The notes beneath the pieces were generated by a model, which saw nothing but the letters and a program-made list of their open reading frames with translations, had not been told where the DNA came from and ran no database searches. A stretch of DNA of 64,000 bases from Luscinia megarhynchos (Eukaryota > Chordata > Aves > Passeriformes > Turdidae): assembly GCA_034336665.1 (NCBI GenBank), contig JAPFBE010000068.1, positions 124,001 through 188,000 of the forward strand, in the 5' to 3' direction. Positions 35,501 through 46,583 of the stretch are shown piece by piece; position 1 is the stretch's first letter, and each line of letters starts with the position of its first letter. Position numbers and translations under genes: made by a program.

Positions 35501-38220
35501 CTGTCCCAGTCCCTGAGTGATTTTTGGGGTAAATTTGGGATATTTTGGGTCATTTTGGGCTAACTTTGGTCATTTTAAACGGGATTTTTTTGGGATTTTT
35601 GGGGGGATATTTTTGGGAATTTTTAGTGATTTTTATTGGATTTTTTGGCATTTTTTGGGGATTTTTTTAGGGGGAAATTTTGGGGATTTTGGTGTCTCAC
35701 CTGTGCCTCACCTGTCGCAGTTCCCTCAGTGGTTTTTGGGGTGAATTTGGGACATTTTGGGTCATTTTGGGCTAATTTTGCTGATTTTTACGGGATTTTT
35801 TTGGGGTTTTTTTTTTATTTTCTTGGGTGAATTTTTTTCGGGCGATTTCTGTGATTTTTGGGGTCTCACGTGTGCCTCCACCTGTCCCAGTCCCTGAGTG
35901 ATTTTTGGGGTGAATTTGGGACATTTTGGGTCATGTTGGGCTAACTTTGCTCATTTTTAATGGATTTTTTGGGGGTTTTGGGGATTTTTGGGGATTTTTG
36001 GGGGATTTTCGGGAGGGAAGTTTTGGGGGTTTTGGTGTCTCACCTGTGCCTCACCTGTCCCAGTTCCCTCAGTGGTTTTAGGGGTGAATTTGGGACATTT
36101 TGGGTCATTTTGGGCTAATCTCAGCTGATTTTAGCAGGGATTTTTGGGGAATTTTTTTATTTCTTGGGTGAATTTTTTTGGGGTGATTTCTGTGATTTTG
36201 GGGGTCTCACCTGCGCCCTCCACCTGTCCCAGTCCCTGAGTGATTTTTGGGGTGAATTTGGGACATTTTGGGCTAATTTTGCTCATTTTAAATGGATTTT
36301 TGGGGGGATTTTTTGGGGGATTTTTTGGGGATTTTTTTGGGGAAGTTTTGGGATTTTGGGGTCTCACCTGCGCCTCACCTGTCCCAGTTCCTCAGTGATT
36401 TTTGGGATGAATTTGGTGCATTTTGGGTCATTTTGGGCTAATTTTGCTGATTTTTAACGGGATTTTTTTGGGATTTTTTTTTTATTTTCTTGGGTGAATT
36501 TTTTTGGGGTGATTTCTGTGCTTTTGGGGTCTCACCTGTGCCTCACCTGTCCCAGTCCCTGAGTGATTTTTTGGGGGTGAATTTGGGACATTTTTGGGTC
36601 ATGTTGGGCTAATTTTGCTCATTTTAATGGATTTTTTGGGGGGGTTTTTGGGGGATTTTTGGGGAATTTTGGGGGATTTTCGGGGAGGAAGTTTTGGGGT
36701 TTTGGTGTCTCACCTGTGCCTCACCTGTCCCAGTCCCTCAGTGGTTTTTGGGGTGAATTTGGGACATTTTGGGTCATTTTGGGCTAATTTTGCTCATTTT
36801 TAACGGGACTTTTTTTGGATTTTCGGGGAATTTTTAATGGTTTTTTGGGGATTTTTTGGGGGAATTTTTATTAGGTTTTTGGGATTTTTAGGGGATTTTT
36901 TTGGGAATTTTGGGGATTTTGGTGTCTCACCTGTGCCTCACCTGTCCCAGTTCCTCAGTGATTTTTGGGGTGAATTTGGGGCATTTTGGGGCAGTTTTGG
37001 GACCATTCTGCTCATTTTAATGGATTCTTTTAGGATTTTTTGGGAATTTTTAATGGATTTTTTTGGGGAATTTTTGGGGGATTTTTTTGGGAAGTTTGGG
37101 AGATTTTGGTGTCTCACCTGTGTCTCACCTGTCCCAGTCCCTGAGTGATTTTTGGGGTAAATTTGGGACATTTTGGGTCATTTTGGGCTAACTTTGGTCA
37201 TTTTAAACGGGATTTTTTGGGGATTTTTGGGGGGATATTTTTGGGAATTTTTAGTGATTTTTATTGGATTTTTTGGCATTTTTTGGGGATTTTTTTAGGG
37301 GGAAATTTTGGGGATTTTGGGGTCTCACCTGTGCCTCACCTGTCCCAGTCCCTCAGTGGTTTTTGGGGTGAATTTGGGACATTTTGGGTCATTTTGGGCT
37401 AATTTTGCTCATTTTTAACGGGATTTTTTTGGGATTTTTTTTTTATTTTCTTGGGTGAATTTTTTTGGGGTGATTTCTGTGCTTTTGGGGTCTCACCTGC
37501 GCCTCACCTGTCCCAGTCCCTGAGTGATTTTTGGGGAGTAAATTTGGGATATTTTGGGTCATTTTGGGCTAACTTTGGTCATTTTAAACGGGATTTTTTG
37601 GGATTTTTTGGGGGATATTTTTTGGGAATTTTTTAGTGATTTTTATTGGATTTTTGGCATTTTTTGGGGATTTTTTAGGGGAAATTTCTTTTGGGGATTT
37701 TGGTGTCTCACCTGTGCCTCACCTGTCCCAGTTCCTCAGAGTGGTTTTTGGGGTGAATTTGGGACATTTTGGGTCATTTTGGGCTAATTTGCTCATTTTT
37801 GCTAACGGGATTTTTTTGGGATTTTTGGGGGATTTTTTGAGGATTTTTGGGGGATTTTCGGGGAGGAAGTTTTTGGGGTTTTGGTGTTTCACCTGTGCCT
37901 CACCTGTCCCAGTCCCTCAGTGATTTTGGGGTGAATTTGGGACATTTTCGGGTCATTTTGGGCTAATTTTGCTCATTTTTAATGGATTCTTGGGGGGATT
38001 TTTTGGGGATTTTTTAGGGGAAATTTTTGGGGATTTTGGGGTCTCACCTGTGCCTCACCTGTCCCAGTCCCTCAGTGATTTTTGGGGGTGAATTTGGGAC
38101 ATTTTGGGCTAATTTTGCTCATTTTAAATGGATTTTTTGGGGGATTTTTGGGGGATTTTTTTGGGGATTTTTGGGGGATTTTTTGGGGGGAATTTTGGGG
38201 TCTCACTCTGCCTCACCTGT
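32500..38220. repeat. ~190-210 bp satellite-like array with acceptor-like CCTCACCTGTCCCAG in each unit
   Basis: About 28 units. Each contains TCTCACCTGTGCCTCACCTG and TCCCAGTCCCTCAGTG, then GGGACATTTTGGGTCATTTT and CTCATTTTTAACGGGATTTT. A larger period of about 2.0 kb is visible: 34800-35170 recurs at about 36805-37172. The array ends at the true acceptor (GCCTCACCTGTCCCACTTAG), which is a variant of the unit. Confidence 0.93.
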
Positions 38221-38229
38221 CCCACTTAG

Positions 38230-38380
38230 CTGGTGCTGTGCCAGGTGTGCTGCCAGCCCTTCCACACCTTCTCCTGCCTGGGCTGGGAGGGGCCGGGCCG
38301 GGCCAGGCCGAGGCTGGAGCTGCCGGGCGCTGCCGGAGCTAAGCGGGTCTGGCGCCCAGGAGGGGGGCTGCTCTGCAAAG
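38230..38380 (+). CDS. KMT2B: KMT2B exon: second part of PHD finger 1
   Basis: Acceptor CACCTGTCCCACTTAG and donor AAAG/GTAAAA. Frame 1 reads LVLCQVCCQPFHTFSCLGWE, against human LVFCQVCCDPFHPFCLEEAE, giving the C-x2-C and F-H zinc ligands. The second half should encode TWCCRRCKFCHVCGR; only a scrambled WSCRALP or, with one base removed, CRRCRS is seen, so indels are present. The end GGLLCK resembles SKHLLEC. PHD1 of this family needs these cysteines for folding, so the sequence as read would not make a normal finger. Confidence 0.88.
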
Positions 38381-38830
38381 GTAAAAACGCACCTGGGCAG
38401 GTAAAACACACCTGGGGGATGGGAACACACCTGGGGGGGGGATGGGAGCACACCTGGGCACACCTGGGGGGATGGGAGCACACCTGGGCACACCTGGGGG
38501 CACCTGGGCACACCTGGGACACACCTGGGCACACCTGGGGGATGGGAGCACCTGGGCACACCCTGGGGGGGGATGGGAGCACCTGGGCACACCTGGGATA
38601 CACCCTGGGCACATCTGGGCACACCTGGGCACACCTGGGCACATCTGGGCACACCTGGGCACACCTGGAACACACCTGGGCACACCTGGGATACACCTGG
38701 GATACACCTGGGGGGATGGGAACACACCTGGGCACACCTGGGGATGGGAACACACCTGGGCACACCTGGGCACACCTGGGCACACCTGGGCACACCTGTG
38801 GGATGGGCACACACTAAGCACACCTGGGGG
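38381..38830. repeat. 10-12 bp array, CACACCTGGG
   Basis: About 38 units of GCACACCTGG, with GGGGGATGGGAACA inserts. Starts within 10 bp of the donor; the donor context GGTAAAAACGCACCTGGGCA is repeated once as GGTAAAACACACCTGGGG. CACCTG is an E-box core. Confidence 0.92.
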
Positions 38831-40790
38831 TTAAAACCAACCCGGGCCCAGATTTTGGGGATTTTTTGGGGTTTTGAAACCAAAAGAATTTTGGGGTCCC
38901 CCAGGTGAGTTTTGGGGTGCCCCAGGTAAAATTTGGGGCGATTTCTGAGAAATTTTGAGGCTTTTTTGGGGAATTTTGGAACATTTTAAATTCCTGATTT
39001 TTTGGGGTTGATCCCAAATAATTTTGGGGTTTTTTGGGGTTGGATCCCAAATAATTTTGGGAGTTTTTGGTGTCAATACCAAATAATTTGGGAAACTTTT
39101 GGGATTTTTGGATCGATCCCAAATAATTTTGGGGATTTTTGGGGTTAATCCCAAATAATTTTGGGGGGTTTTTGGGTTGGATCCCAAATAATTTTGGATG
39201 ATTTTGGGGCGGATCCCAAAAAATTTTGGGGACTTTTGGGGTCGATCCCAAAGAAATTTTGGGGTTTTTTGGGGCTAATCCCAAATAATTTGGAGGTTTT
39301 TTGGTGTCGATCCCAAATAATTTTTGGATGTTTCTGAGGCCGATCCCAAATAACTTTTGGGAATTTTTTGGGGTAGATCCCAAATAATTTTGGGAATTTT
39401 TGGTGTCAATCCCAAATGATTTTTGGATGATTTTGGGGTCGATCTCAAATAATTTTTGGGGGTTTTTGGGGTGGATCCCAAAAAATTTTTGGGAATTTTT
39501 TGGGGTTGATCCCAAATAATTTTGGGGATTTTTGGGTTTGATCCCAAATAATTTTGGGGATTTTTTTGGTGTCAATCCCAAATAATTTTTGGGAATTTTT
39601 TGGGGTGGATCACAAATAATTTTGGGAATTTTTTGGTATCGATCCCAAATAATTTTTGGATGTTTCTGGGGTCGATCCCAAATAATTTTTGGAGATTTTT
39701 TGGTGTCAATCCAAATAATTTTGGGGGTTTTTGGGGTGGATCCCAAATAAATTTTGGGTTTTTTTGGGTGGATCCCAAATAATTTTGGGGGATTTTATGC
39801 AGTCGATCCCAAATAATTTTGGATGTTTTTGGGGTGGATCCCAAATAACTTTTGGGAATTTTTTGGCGTTGATCCCGAATAATTTTGGGAATTTTTTGGG
39901 GTCGATCCCAAATAATTTTGGGAATTTCTGGTGTCAATCCCAAAAAATTTTTGGTTGATTTTGGGGTCGATCCCAAATAATTTTGGGGGGTTTTTGGGGT
40001 GGATCCCAAATAATTTTTGGGAATTTTTTGGGGTTGATCCCAAATAATTTTTGGGAATTTTTTGGGGTTGATCCCGAAGAAATTTTGGAGGTTTTTTGGG
40101 GCTAATCCCAAATAATTTTGGGGTTTTTTTTGGGGTCGATCCCAAAAAATTTTTGATTGATTTTGGGGTCGATCCCAAATAACTTTGGGGATTTTTTTGG
40201 TGTCGATCCCCAAATAATTTTCCCAGAATTTTTGGTGTTGATCTCCAAGAAGGAAATTTTGGGGGTTTTGGGGTTGATCCCAAAGCCAATTTTTGGGGGT
40301 TTTGGGGGTGGATCCCAATAATTTTTGGGAATTTTTTTTAGGTCGATCCCAAATAATTTTGGGGGGTTTTTGGGGTGGATCCCAAATAATTTTTGGGAAT
40401 TTTTTGGGGTCGATCCCAAATAATTTTGGGTTTGATCCCAAATAATTTTGGGGGTTTTTTTGGATTGGATTCCAAATAATTTTGTGAATGTTTTGGAGTT
40501 GATCCCAAATAATTTTTGGGAATTTTTTGGGATCGATGCCAAATAATTTTGGGGGGTTTTTGGTGTCAACCCTAAATAATTTTGGACGTTTTTGGGATCG
40601 ATCCCAAATAATTTTTGGGAATTTTTTGGTGTTGATCCTGAAGAAATTTTGGGGTTTTTTGGGGTGGATCCCAAATAATTTTTGGAGGTTTTGGGGTGGA
40701 TCCCGAATAACTTTGGAGGTTTTTGGGGTCGATCCCAAATAATTTTGGAGGTTTTTGGGGTGGATCCCGAATAATTTTGGGTTTTTTTGG
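38830..40790. repeat. ~30-60 bp array of GATCCCAAATAATTTTGGG, partly palindromic
   Basis: About 45 units of TTTTTGGGGTCGATCCCAAA followed by TAATTTTTGGGAATT. The CCCAAATAATTTTGGG core is an imperfect inverted repeat, so each unit can form a short hairpin. The 420-codon minus-strand frame (IIWDRPQK-type) is an artefact. Confidence 0.92.
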
Positions 40791-40804
40791 GGTGTCCTGC
40801 CCAG

Positions 40805-40889
40805 CCCCTGCTCGAGTGCCGCCGCTGCCGCCGCTGCTTCCACCCTGAGGAGGCGCTGCCTCGGGCCCAGCCCCTTAGAAGCCCTTCCA
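40805..40889 (+). CDS. KMT2B: KMT2B exon: PHD finger 2 start (LLECRRCRRCFHPE)
   Basis: Acceptor GTGTCCTGCCCAG, donor GTGAGT, 85 nt. Reads PLLECRRCRRCFHPEEALPR then AQPLRSPS. Human KMT2B reads HLLECERCRHAYHPACLGP at this place, so LLEC-x-RCR-x-x-[FY]HP is conserved in frame, giving zinc ligands C, C and H. The following C in PAC is replaced by E, and the tail differs, which may reflect an indel. Confidence 0.78.
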
Positions 40890-42060
40890 GTGAGTGGGTG
40901 AACACGATGGGGAATTTGGGGGATTTGGGGATTTTACTTGGGAAATTTGGGGAAATTTAGAGTTTAGAATTTTTGGGTTTTGGAGTTTTGTTTTTGGAAA
41001 TTTTTGGATTTTTTGAAATTTTTTTGATTTTTTGGAAATTTTTGGAATTTTTTGGATTTTTGGGAATGGGGGAAATATGGGGAAATTTTGGGAAATTTGG
41101 GGAATTTTTGGAATGCATAGTTTTTTAATTTTTTTGGAATTTTTGGAATTTTTGGGGAATTTTTTGCTTTTTGGAAATTCTTTTGCGTTGTTTTGGAGTT
41201 TTTTTGGAATTTTTTTGGATTTTTTTTGGATTTTTTTGGATTTTTTGGAATGCTTTTACTTTCTTTGGATTTTTTTTGAATTTTCTTGGAATTTTTTGGG
41301 AATTTTGGGGTTATTTGCAGGAGGAACTTTTGGTAGGATTTTTGTGATTTGGGAAATTTAAAATCTGGGGGAAATTTAGAAATTTGGAGGAAATTTAGAA
41401 ATTTAGAATTTTTGGAATTTTTGGATTTTTGTATTTCTTTGGAATTTTTTGGAATTTTTTGGAATTTTTTTGGGAATTTTTTTGGACTTTTTTTGGAAAT
41501 TCTTTTGAGTTGTTTTGGAGTTTTTTTGGAATTTTTTTGGATTTTTTTGGAATTTTTTTGGATTTTTTGGGAATTTTTTGGGAATTTCATTTTGGATTTT
41601 TTTGGCATTTTCTTGGAATTTTTTGGAATTTTTGGGGTTATTTTTGGGAATTTTTGGGGGATTTTGGGGATTTGGGAAATTTGGGAAATTTAAGGGGGGG
41701 AATTTGGGGGGGAAATTTGGGGGGATTTTGCAGAATTTTTGGAATTTTTTTGGATTTGTTTTGGAATTTTTTTGGAAGTGTTTTGGAATTTTTTGGACTT
41801 TTTTGGAATTTTTTTGGAATTTCTTTGGAATTTTTTTGGATTGTTTTGGAATTTTTTTGGAATTTTTTTGGAATTTTTTGGAATGGAAAATGGATTTTGT
41901 TTTGGAATTTTTTTGAATTTTTTTGGATTTTTTGGGAATTTTTGGAATTTTTTGGATTTTTGGGAATTTTGAGGGATTTTTAGGGAATTTTTGGGAAATT
42001 TTTAGAGTTTGAGGGATTTTGGGGGATTTTGGGAAATTTGGGAGATTTTGGGGGATTTTG
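40890..42060. repeat. T-rich intronic repeat, TTTTTTGGAATTTT
   Basis: Units of GGAATTTTTTTGGATTTTTT, 8-18 bp. A block around 41030-41340 recurs around 41430-41700 (TTGGAAATTCTTTTG, GTTGTTTTGGAGTTTT), an offset of about 330 bp. No exon-like island. Confidence 0.88.
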
Positions 42061-43480
42061 GGAGAAATTTGGAAATTTTTTGCTATTATTTTTGGATTTG
42101 TTTTGGATTTTTTTGGATTTTTCTTGGATTTTGTTTTGGATTTTTTTGGAATTTTTGTGCGAAGTTTTTGGATTTTTTAGGGATTTTTTTTTTTTTGGAG
42201 AATATTTTGGGAATATTTTGGGAATATTTTGGGGTTTTTTTGGGGATAATTTGGGGCAATTTTGGGATGTTTGGGATTTTTTTGGGTGATTATGGGAAAT
42301 TTTTTGGGGATTATTTGGGGCAATTATGGGATGTTTTTGGGGTGATTTTGGGATGTTTTTGGGAATGTTTCTGAGGATAATTTGGGATAATTTGGGGTAA
42401 TTTTGGGAGGTTTGTGGGATTTTTTTTGGGATAATTTGGGGTGATTATAGGAAGTTTTTGGGATGTTTTTGGGGGTATTTTAGGGATAATTTAGGGTAAT
42501 TTTAGGATGTTTTTGGGGATAATTTAGGGGCAATTATGGGGAGGGTATTTTTGGGATGTTTTGGGGTGATTTTTAGGGATGTTTTTGGGAATGTTCCGAG
42601 GGATAATTGAGGGGAATGGCTAGGAACATTTTACTAGGGAGGTTTTGGGATTTTTGAGGTGCTAGAATTTTTGGGATAATTTGGGGTGACTCATGGGGTG
42701 ACTTTTGGGATGGTCTTTGGGATGTTTTTAGCCATCTTGGGATGTTTTGGGAATGTTTCTGAGGGATGTTTTGGGATCATTTTGGGGTAGTATTTTGGGA
42801 CTGTTTGTGGCATGTTTTGGGAATGATTTTGGGAGGTACTTTTGGGATGTTTTGGGACGTTTTTGGGATGATCTTTTTGGGATGTCTTTTAGATGATATA
42901 GCCGTGATTATCTTGGGATGTTTTTGGGATGTTTTTGGGGCCATTTTGGGATGTTTTTGGGAATGTTTCTGAGGATAATTTAGGGATAATTTGGGGTAAT
43001 TATGGGATTTTTTTGGGGATATTTTAGGGATAATTTGGGGTGATTATGGGATGTTTTGGGGATATTTTTGGGAGGTTTTTGGGCTGTTTTTGGGCTGCTT
43101 ATGGGATGTTTTTGGGGTTGCTTTTGGGGATAATTTGAGATGTCTTTTTGGGATGTTTTTTGGGGATATTTTTAGGAATAATTTTGAGATGTTTTTGGGA
43201 TATTTCTTTGGGGAGGATTTTGGGGCGGTTTTTGATGACTTTATGGGATGTTTTTGGGGATAGATTTTGGGATGTTTCTAGGACGATGTTTTTGGGGAGC
43301 TATTTTAGGGATAATTTGGGATGTTTTTGGGGATAATTTTAGATGTTTTTTGGGATATTTTTGGGCTGATTTTGGGTGTTTCTGGGGTGTTTTTGGGGAT
43401 ATTTTTGGGATAATTTGGGATGTTTTGGGGGATAATTTTAGATGTTTTTTGGGGTGTTTTTGGGCTGATTTTGGGTGTTT
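42060..43480. repeat. GGGATGTTTTTGGGG array
   Basis: Loose units of GGGATGTTTTTGGGGATAAT, 20-35 bp. One stretch near 42590-42700 is less regular but shows no coding motif. Ends at the TTTCTGGCCCCCCAG acceptor. Confidence 0.88.
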
Positions 43481-43492
43481 CTGGCCCCCCAG

Positions 43493-43578
43493 GTGTGCTG
43501 GGGCTGCTTCGCTGCCGGAGCTGCAGGGACCCCGAGGTGGGGGAGGCTAGGGACCCGGGCTCTGCGACCGCTGCCGAG
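43493..43578 (+). CDS. KMT2B: KMT2B exon: PHD finger 2 cysteine cluster (LRCRSC ... LCDRC)
   Basis: Acceptor CTGGCCCCCCAG, donor GAG/GTGAGG, 86 nt. Three frames are needed. VCWGC (human WICSAC) is followed by LRCRSCRDPEVGE (human VRCKSCGATPGK) and GLCDRCR (human SLCPRC). The last part continues in phase into GFPCPQ of the next exon (human KGNYCPIC). This order of three C-x2-C pairs is specific to the PHD2 to PHD3 join. At least two indels disturb the reading frame. Confidence 0.77.
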
Positions 43579-44500
43579 GTGAGGGGAGGGGGGAGGGGCA
43601 GGGGGATTTAGGAGGGTTTGGGGGTTGGGGATGGATTTTGGGGGATTTTGTGGATTTTGGGGAGGGTTTGTTTGGGGATGGATTTGGGGGGATTCGAGGG
43701 AGATTTTGGGAGGGTTTGGGGGTTAGATGGAATTGGGGGATTTTATGTGGATTTTGGGAGGTTTGGGGGGTTGAGGAGATTTTTGGGGCATTTTGGGGGA
43801 ATTTGGGAGGATTTTTGGGGGTTAAGAAGATTTTTGGGGGATTTTGAGAGGTTGGGGGAGGATTTGGGGATTTTGGAGGATTTTGGGGGAATTTAGGAGG
43901 ATTTTGGGGGGTTTAAGGAGATTTTTGGGGCATTTTGGGGGTTTGAGGGAGATTTTTGGGGGAGCTTTGGGAGGATTTGGAGATTTGAGGGGTTTGAGGA
44001 TTTTGGGGTGGGATTTTGGGAAATTTGGGGAGGATTTTGGGGGTTTAGGAAGATCTGGGGGATTCTTTGAAGGAGGCTGGGGGAGGATTTTGAAGAAATT
44101 CCTGGGGGAATTTTGGAGGATCTAGAGGGAGGTTTTGAGGGATCTAGGGAGAAAACTCTGAAGGATTCCTTTTGGGAGATCTGATCTTTGGGGGAATTTA
44201 GAACTTGGGAGAATCCCTGGGGGTTTTCAGAAGGGATTTCCAGGAGGATCTTTGCCTTTGAGAAGATGCGGGATCTGGGGGAGGGTTTGGGGACTTTTTG
44301 GGAGAATTCAGGAAATTTGTTTTGGGAAGAAGATTTTTGAATTTAAAGAAGATTTTACTTGTGAATCTTGGGGAATTTTGGCCTTTGGCAAGGGAGATTT
44401 TTGGGGCACTTTTTGGGGAATCTTGCTGGGGGAAATTTAGGAAATTTGGGAGGATTTTGGAGGAATTTTGGGGAATTTGGGAGTTTTCTGGGGAAAATTT
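43579..44500. repeat. G-rich intronic repeat, GGGGGATTTTGGGAGG
   Basis: Units of about 20-35 bp with GGATTTTGGGGG and GGTTTGGGGG, becoming irregular after 44130 (GGAAATTTAGG, AGATTTTT). No island. Confidence 0.85.
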
Positions 44501-44845
44501 GGATTTTTACGAAAGTCGGTTTTTATTCCTGAATTTCAGGATTTTTGGGGAGACAATTTTGGAGCCAAAGGAATTTTTGATTTTTCCAGGAATGGGATTT
44601 TGGGAGGGAAAACTTGGAGAAATTTGTGTTTTTAAAAAATTTCGCGGGAAACTTTTCGAATCTTGACCCAAAAATCCCACATTTTTTGATGAGACAAAAA
44701 TTGAAATTTATTGTTTTTAAATTATTTTTGACAAATTTTAATTTTTGGGGAGGAAATTTTAATTTTTGGGGAAATTTTCTATGCATTTTGGGGTAAAAAT
44801 TTTGGGATTTTTTGGGGTGCTCTACCCCTCCCCCCTTTTTTGTTG
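44500..44845. other. Low-repeat AT-rich intron segment
   Basis: The least repetitive intron stretch, AT-rich (TTTATTGTTTTTAAATTATT), ending in a T-rich tract with TTTTTTTAG at 44855. I see no coding motif or RNA structure in it. Confidence 0.7.
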
Positions 44846-44855
44846 TTTTTTTAGG

Positions 44856-45016
44856 GTTCCCCTGCCCCCAGTGGGAGTGGGTGGGGAGGCGGCCCAAGAT
44901 CTGGGCCAGGACGGGGGAGGGCCGAGGAGCCGCTCCCGCCCACGGCAGCGGCGGCGTGTGTGTGAGGGGCCGTACTTGAGGGGGCCTGCGCCACCTGGGG
45001 ACTGTGTCTTATCCAG
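44856..45016 (+). CDS. KMT2B: KMT2B exon: PHD finger 3
   Basis: Acceptor TTTTTTTAG, donor CAG/GTGGGG, 161 nt. The start, read in phase from the previous exon, is GFPCPQWEW (human GNYCPICTRC). The end reads VCEGPYLRGPAPPGDCVLS, and crossing into the next exon CVLSRCGPRC, against human KCEGLSDEDYEIL-SGLPDSVLYTCGPC. PHD3 of this family binds H3K4me3, but its middle (MMQCAQCDHWVHAKC) is not recognisable here. The domain-end match across the junction is the main support. Confidence 0.68.
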
Positions 45017-45019
45017 GTG

Positions 45020-46487
45020 GGGATGGGACAAGAAAATTCACCTGGGAAGCCCCAAAAATTCCTGCCCCTCCCCCTCACCTGCCCAGGTGTGTGTCTGCCC
45101 CTCCCCCTCACCGCCCAGGGTGTGTCTGACCCCTCCCCTCACTCACCTGCCGGGTGTGTCTGACTACTCTCTCTCTCTCTCACCTTGCCCAGGTGTGTCT
45201 CACCCTCCCCCACCCTCCTCACCTGCGGTTGTGTCTCACCCCCTCTCTCTCTCTCTCTCACCTGCCCAGGTGCGCCTGCCCCCTCCCCCTCACCTGCCCA
45301 GGTGTGTCTGACCCCTCCCCCTCTCCCCTCTCTCACCTGCCCAGGTGTGTGCCCCCACCCCTCCCCACCCTCACCTGCCCAGGTGCTTGACCTCCCCTCA
45401 CTTTCACCTGCGGGTGTGTCCTTCACCCCCTCTCTCTCTCTCACCTGCCCAGGTGTGTCTCACCCTCCCCCTCTCTCACTCCGCCCAGGTGTGTGCTGCC
45501 TCCCTCTCACTCACCTGCGGGTGTGCCTGACCCCTCTGCTCACCTGCGGGTGTGGTCTGCCCTCCCCTCCCCCCTCACCTGCCCAGGTGTGTCTGACCCC
45601 CTCCCCTCACCTGCCCAGGTTGTGTGCTGAGCCCCCTCCCCCTCTCCTCACTCCGCCCAGGTGTGTCTCACCCCTCTCTCTCTCCCCCTCACCTGCCCAG
45701 GTGTGTCTGCCCCTCCCCCCCCCCCCTCACCCCGCCCAGGTGTGTGTCTCACCCCTCCCCCACCCTCACCTGCCCAGGTGTGTCTCACCCCTCCCCCCTC
45801 CCCCCCTCTCACCCGCCCAGGTGTGTCTCACCCTCCCCCCTTCTCTCCTCACCCGCCCAGGTGTGTCTGACCCCTCCCCCCTCTCTCACCTGCCCAGGTG
45901 TGTGTCTCACCCCTCCCCCTCTCTCACCTGCCCAGGGTGTGTCTGACCCCTCCCCCCATCTCCCCCTCTCTCCCACCTGCCCAGGTGTGTCTCACCCCTC
46001 CCCCACCCTCACCTGCCCAGGTGTGTCTGCCCCTCCCTCCCCCTTTCACCTGCCCAGGTGTGTCTCACCCTCCCCCTCTCTCTCACCTGCCCAGGTGTGT
46101 CTGCCCCTCCCCTCACCCGCCCAGGTGTGTCTGACCCTCCCCCTCTCCCTCTCTCACCTGCCCAGGTGTGTCTCCACCCTCCCCCCACCCTCACCTGCCC
46201 AGGTGTGACCCCTCCCCTCCCCCTTTCACCTGCCCAGGTGTGCTCCCACCCCCTCTCTCTCTCACCTGCCCAGGTGTGTCCCACCCCTCCCCCACCCTCA
46301 CCTGCCCAGGTGTGTCTCACCCTCCCCTCCCCCCTCACCTGCCCAGGTGTGTCTGACCCCTCCCCCTCTCTCACCTCGCCCAGGTGTGACCCCCTCCCCC
46401 TCTCTCTCACCCTGCCCAGGTGTGGCCCCTCCCCCTCACCTGCCCAGGGTAGTGTCTGACCCTCCCCTCTCTCTCTCACCTGCCCAG
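45020..46487. repeat. ~25-40 bp array, CTCTCACCTGCCCAGGTGTG; serial acceptor-like sites
   Basis: About 40 units, each with a pyrimidine tract (CCCCTCCCCCTCTCTC), CACCTGCCCAG and GTGTGTCTG. Every unit thus has a good 3' splice-site shape (Py tract + CAG) and also a CAG/GTGTG 5' site shape. The true acceptor of the next exon (46487) is identical to the array unit. Confidence 0.95.
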
Positions 46488-46583
46488 GTGTGGCCCCCGC
46501 TGCTCTCCAGGTGTCTCTCAGGGAGGTTTTTGGGGTCCCTGCTCAGCCCGAGCACCGCCCCTCGCCTCAGCACCCAGCGACAG
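46488..46583 (+). CDS. KMT2B: KMT2B exon after PHD3 (ALQVSLREV ... FLGSLLSPST)
   Basis: Acceptor identical to the repeat unit CTCTCACCTGCCCAG, donor CAG/GTGAGG, 96 nt. It reads CGPRCSP in phase from PHD3, then ALQVSLREV and, after one base shift at a T/G run, FLGSLLSPSTAPRLSTQRQ. Human KMT2B reads GALQGGLRQVLQGLLSSKVVGPLL. The last frame continues into CPWGPN of the next exon (human CTQCGPDG). This helix-rich part leads into the atypical bromodomain. Confidence 0.7.

Noticed and set aside
39572..40843. 423-codon minus-strand frame with IIWDRPQK-type repeats
   Set aside because: Artefact of the GATCCCAAATAATTTTGGG array; its N-terminal end overlaps the antisense of a PHD exon.
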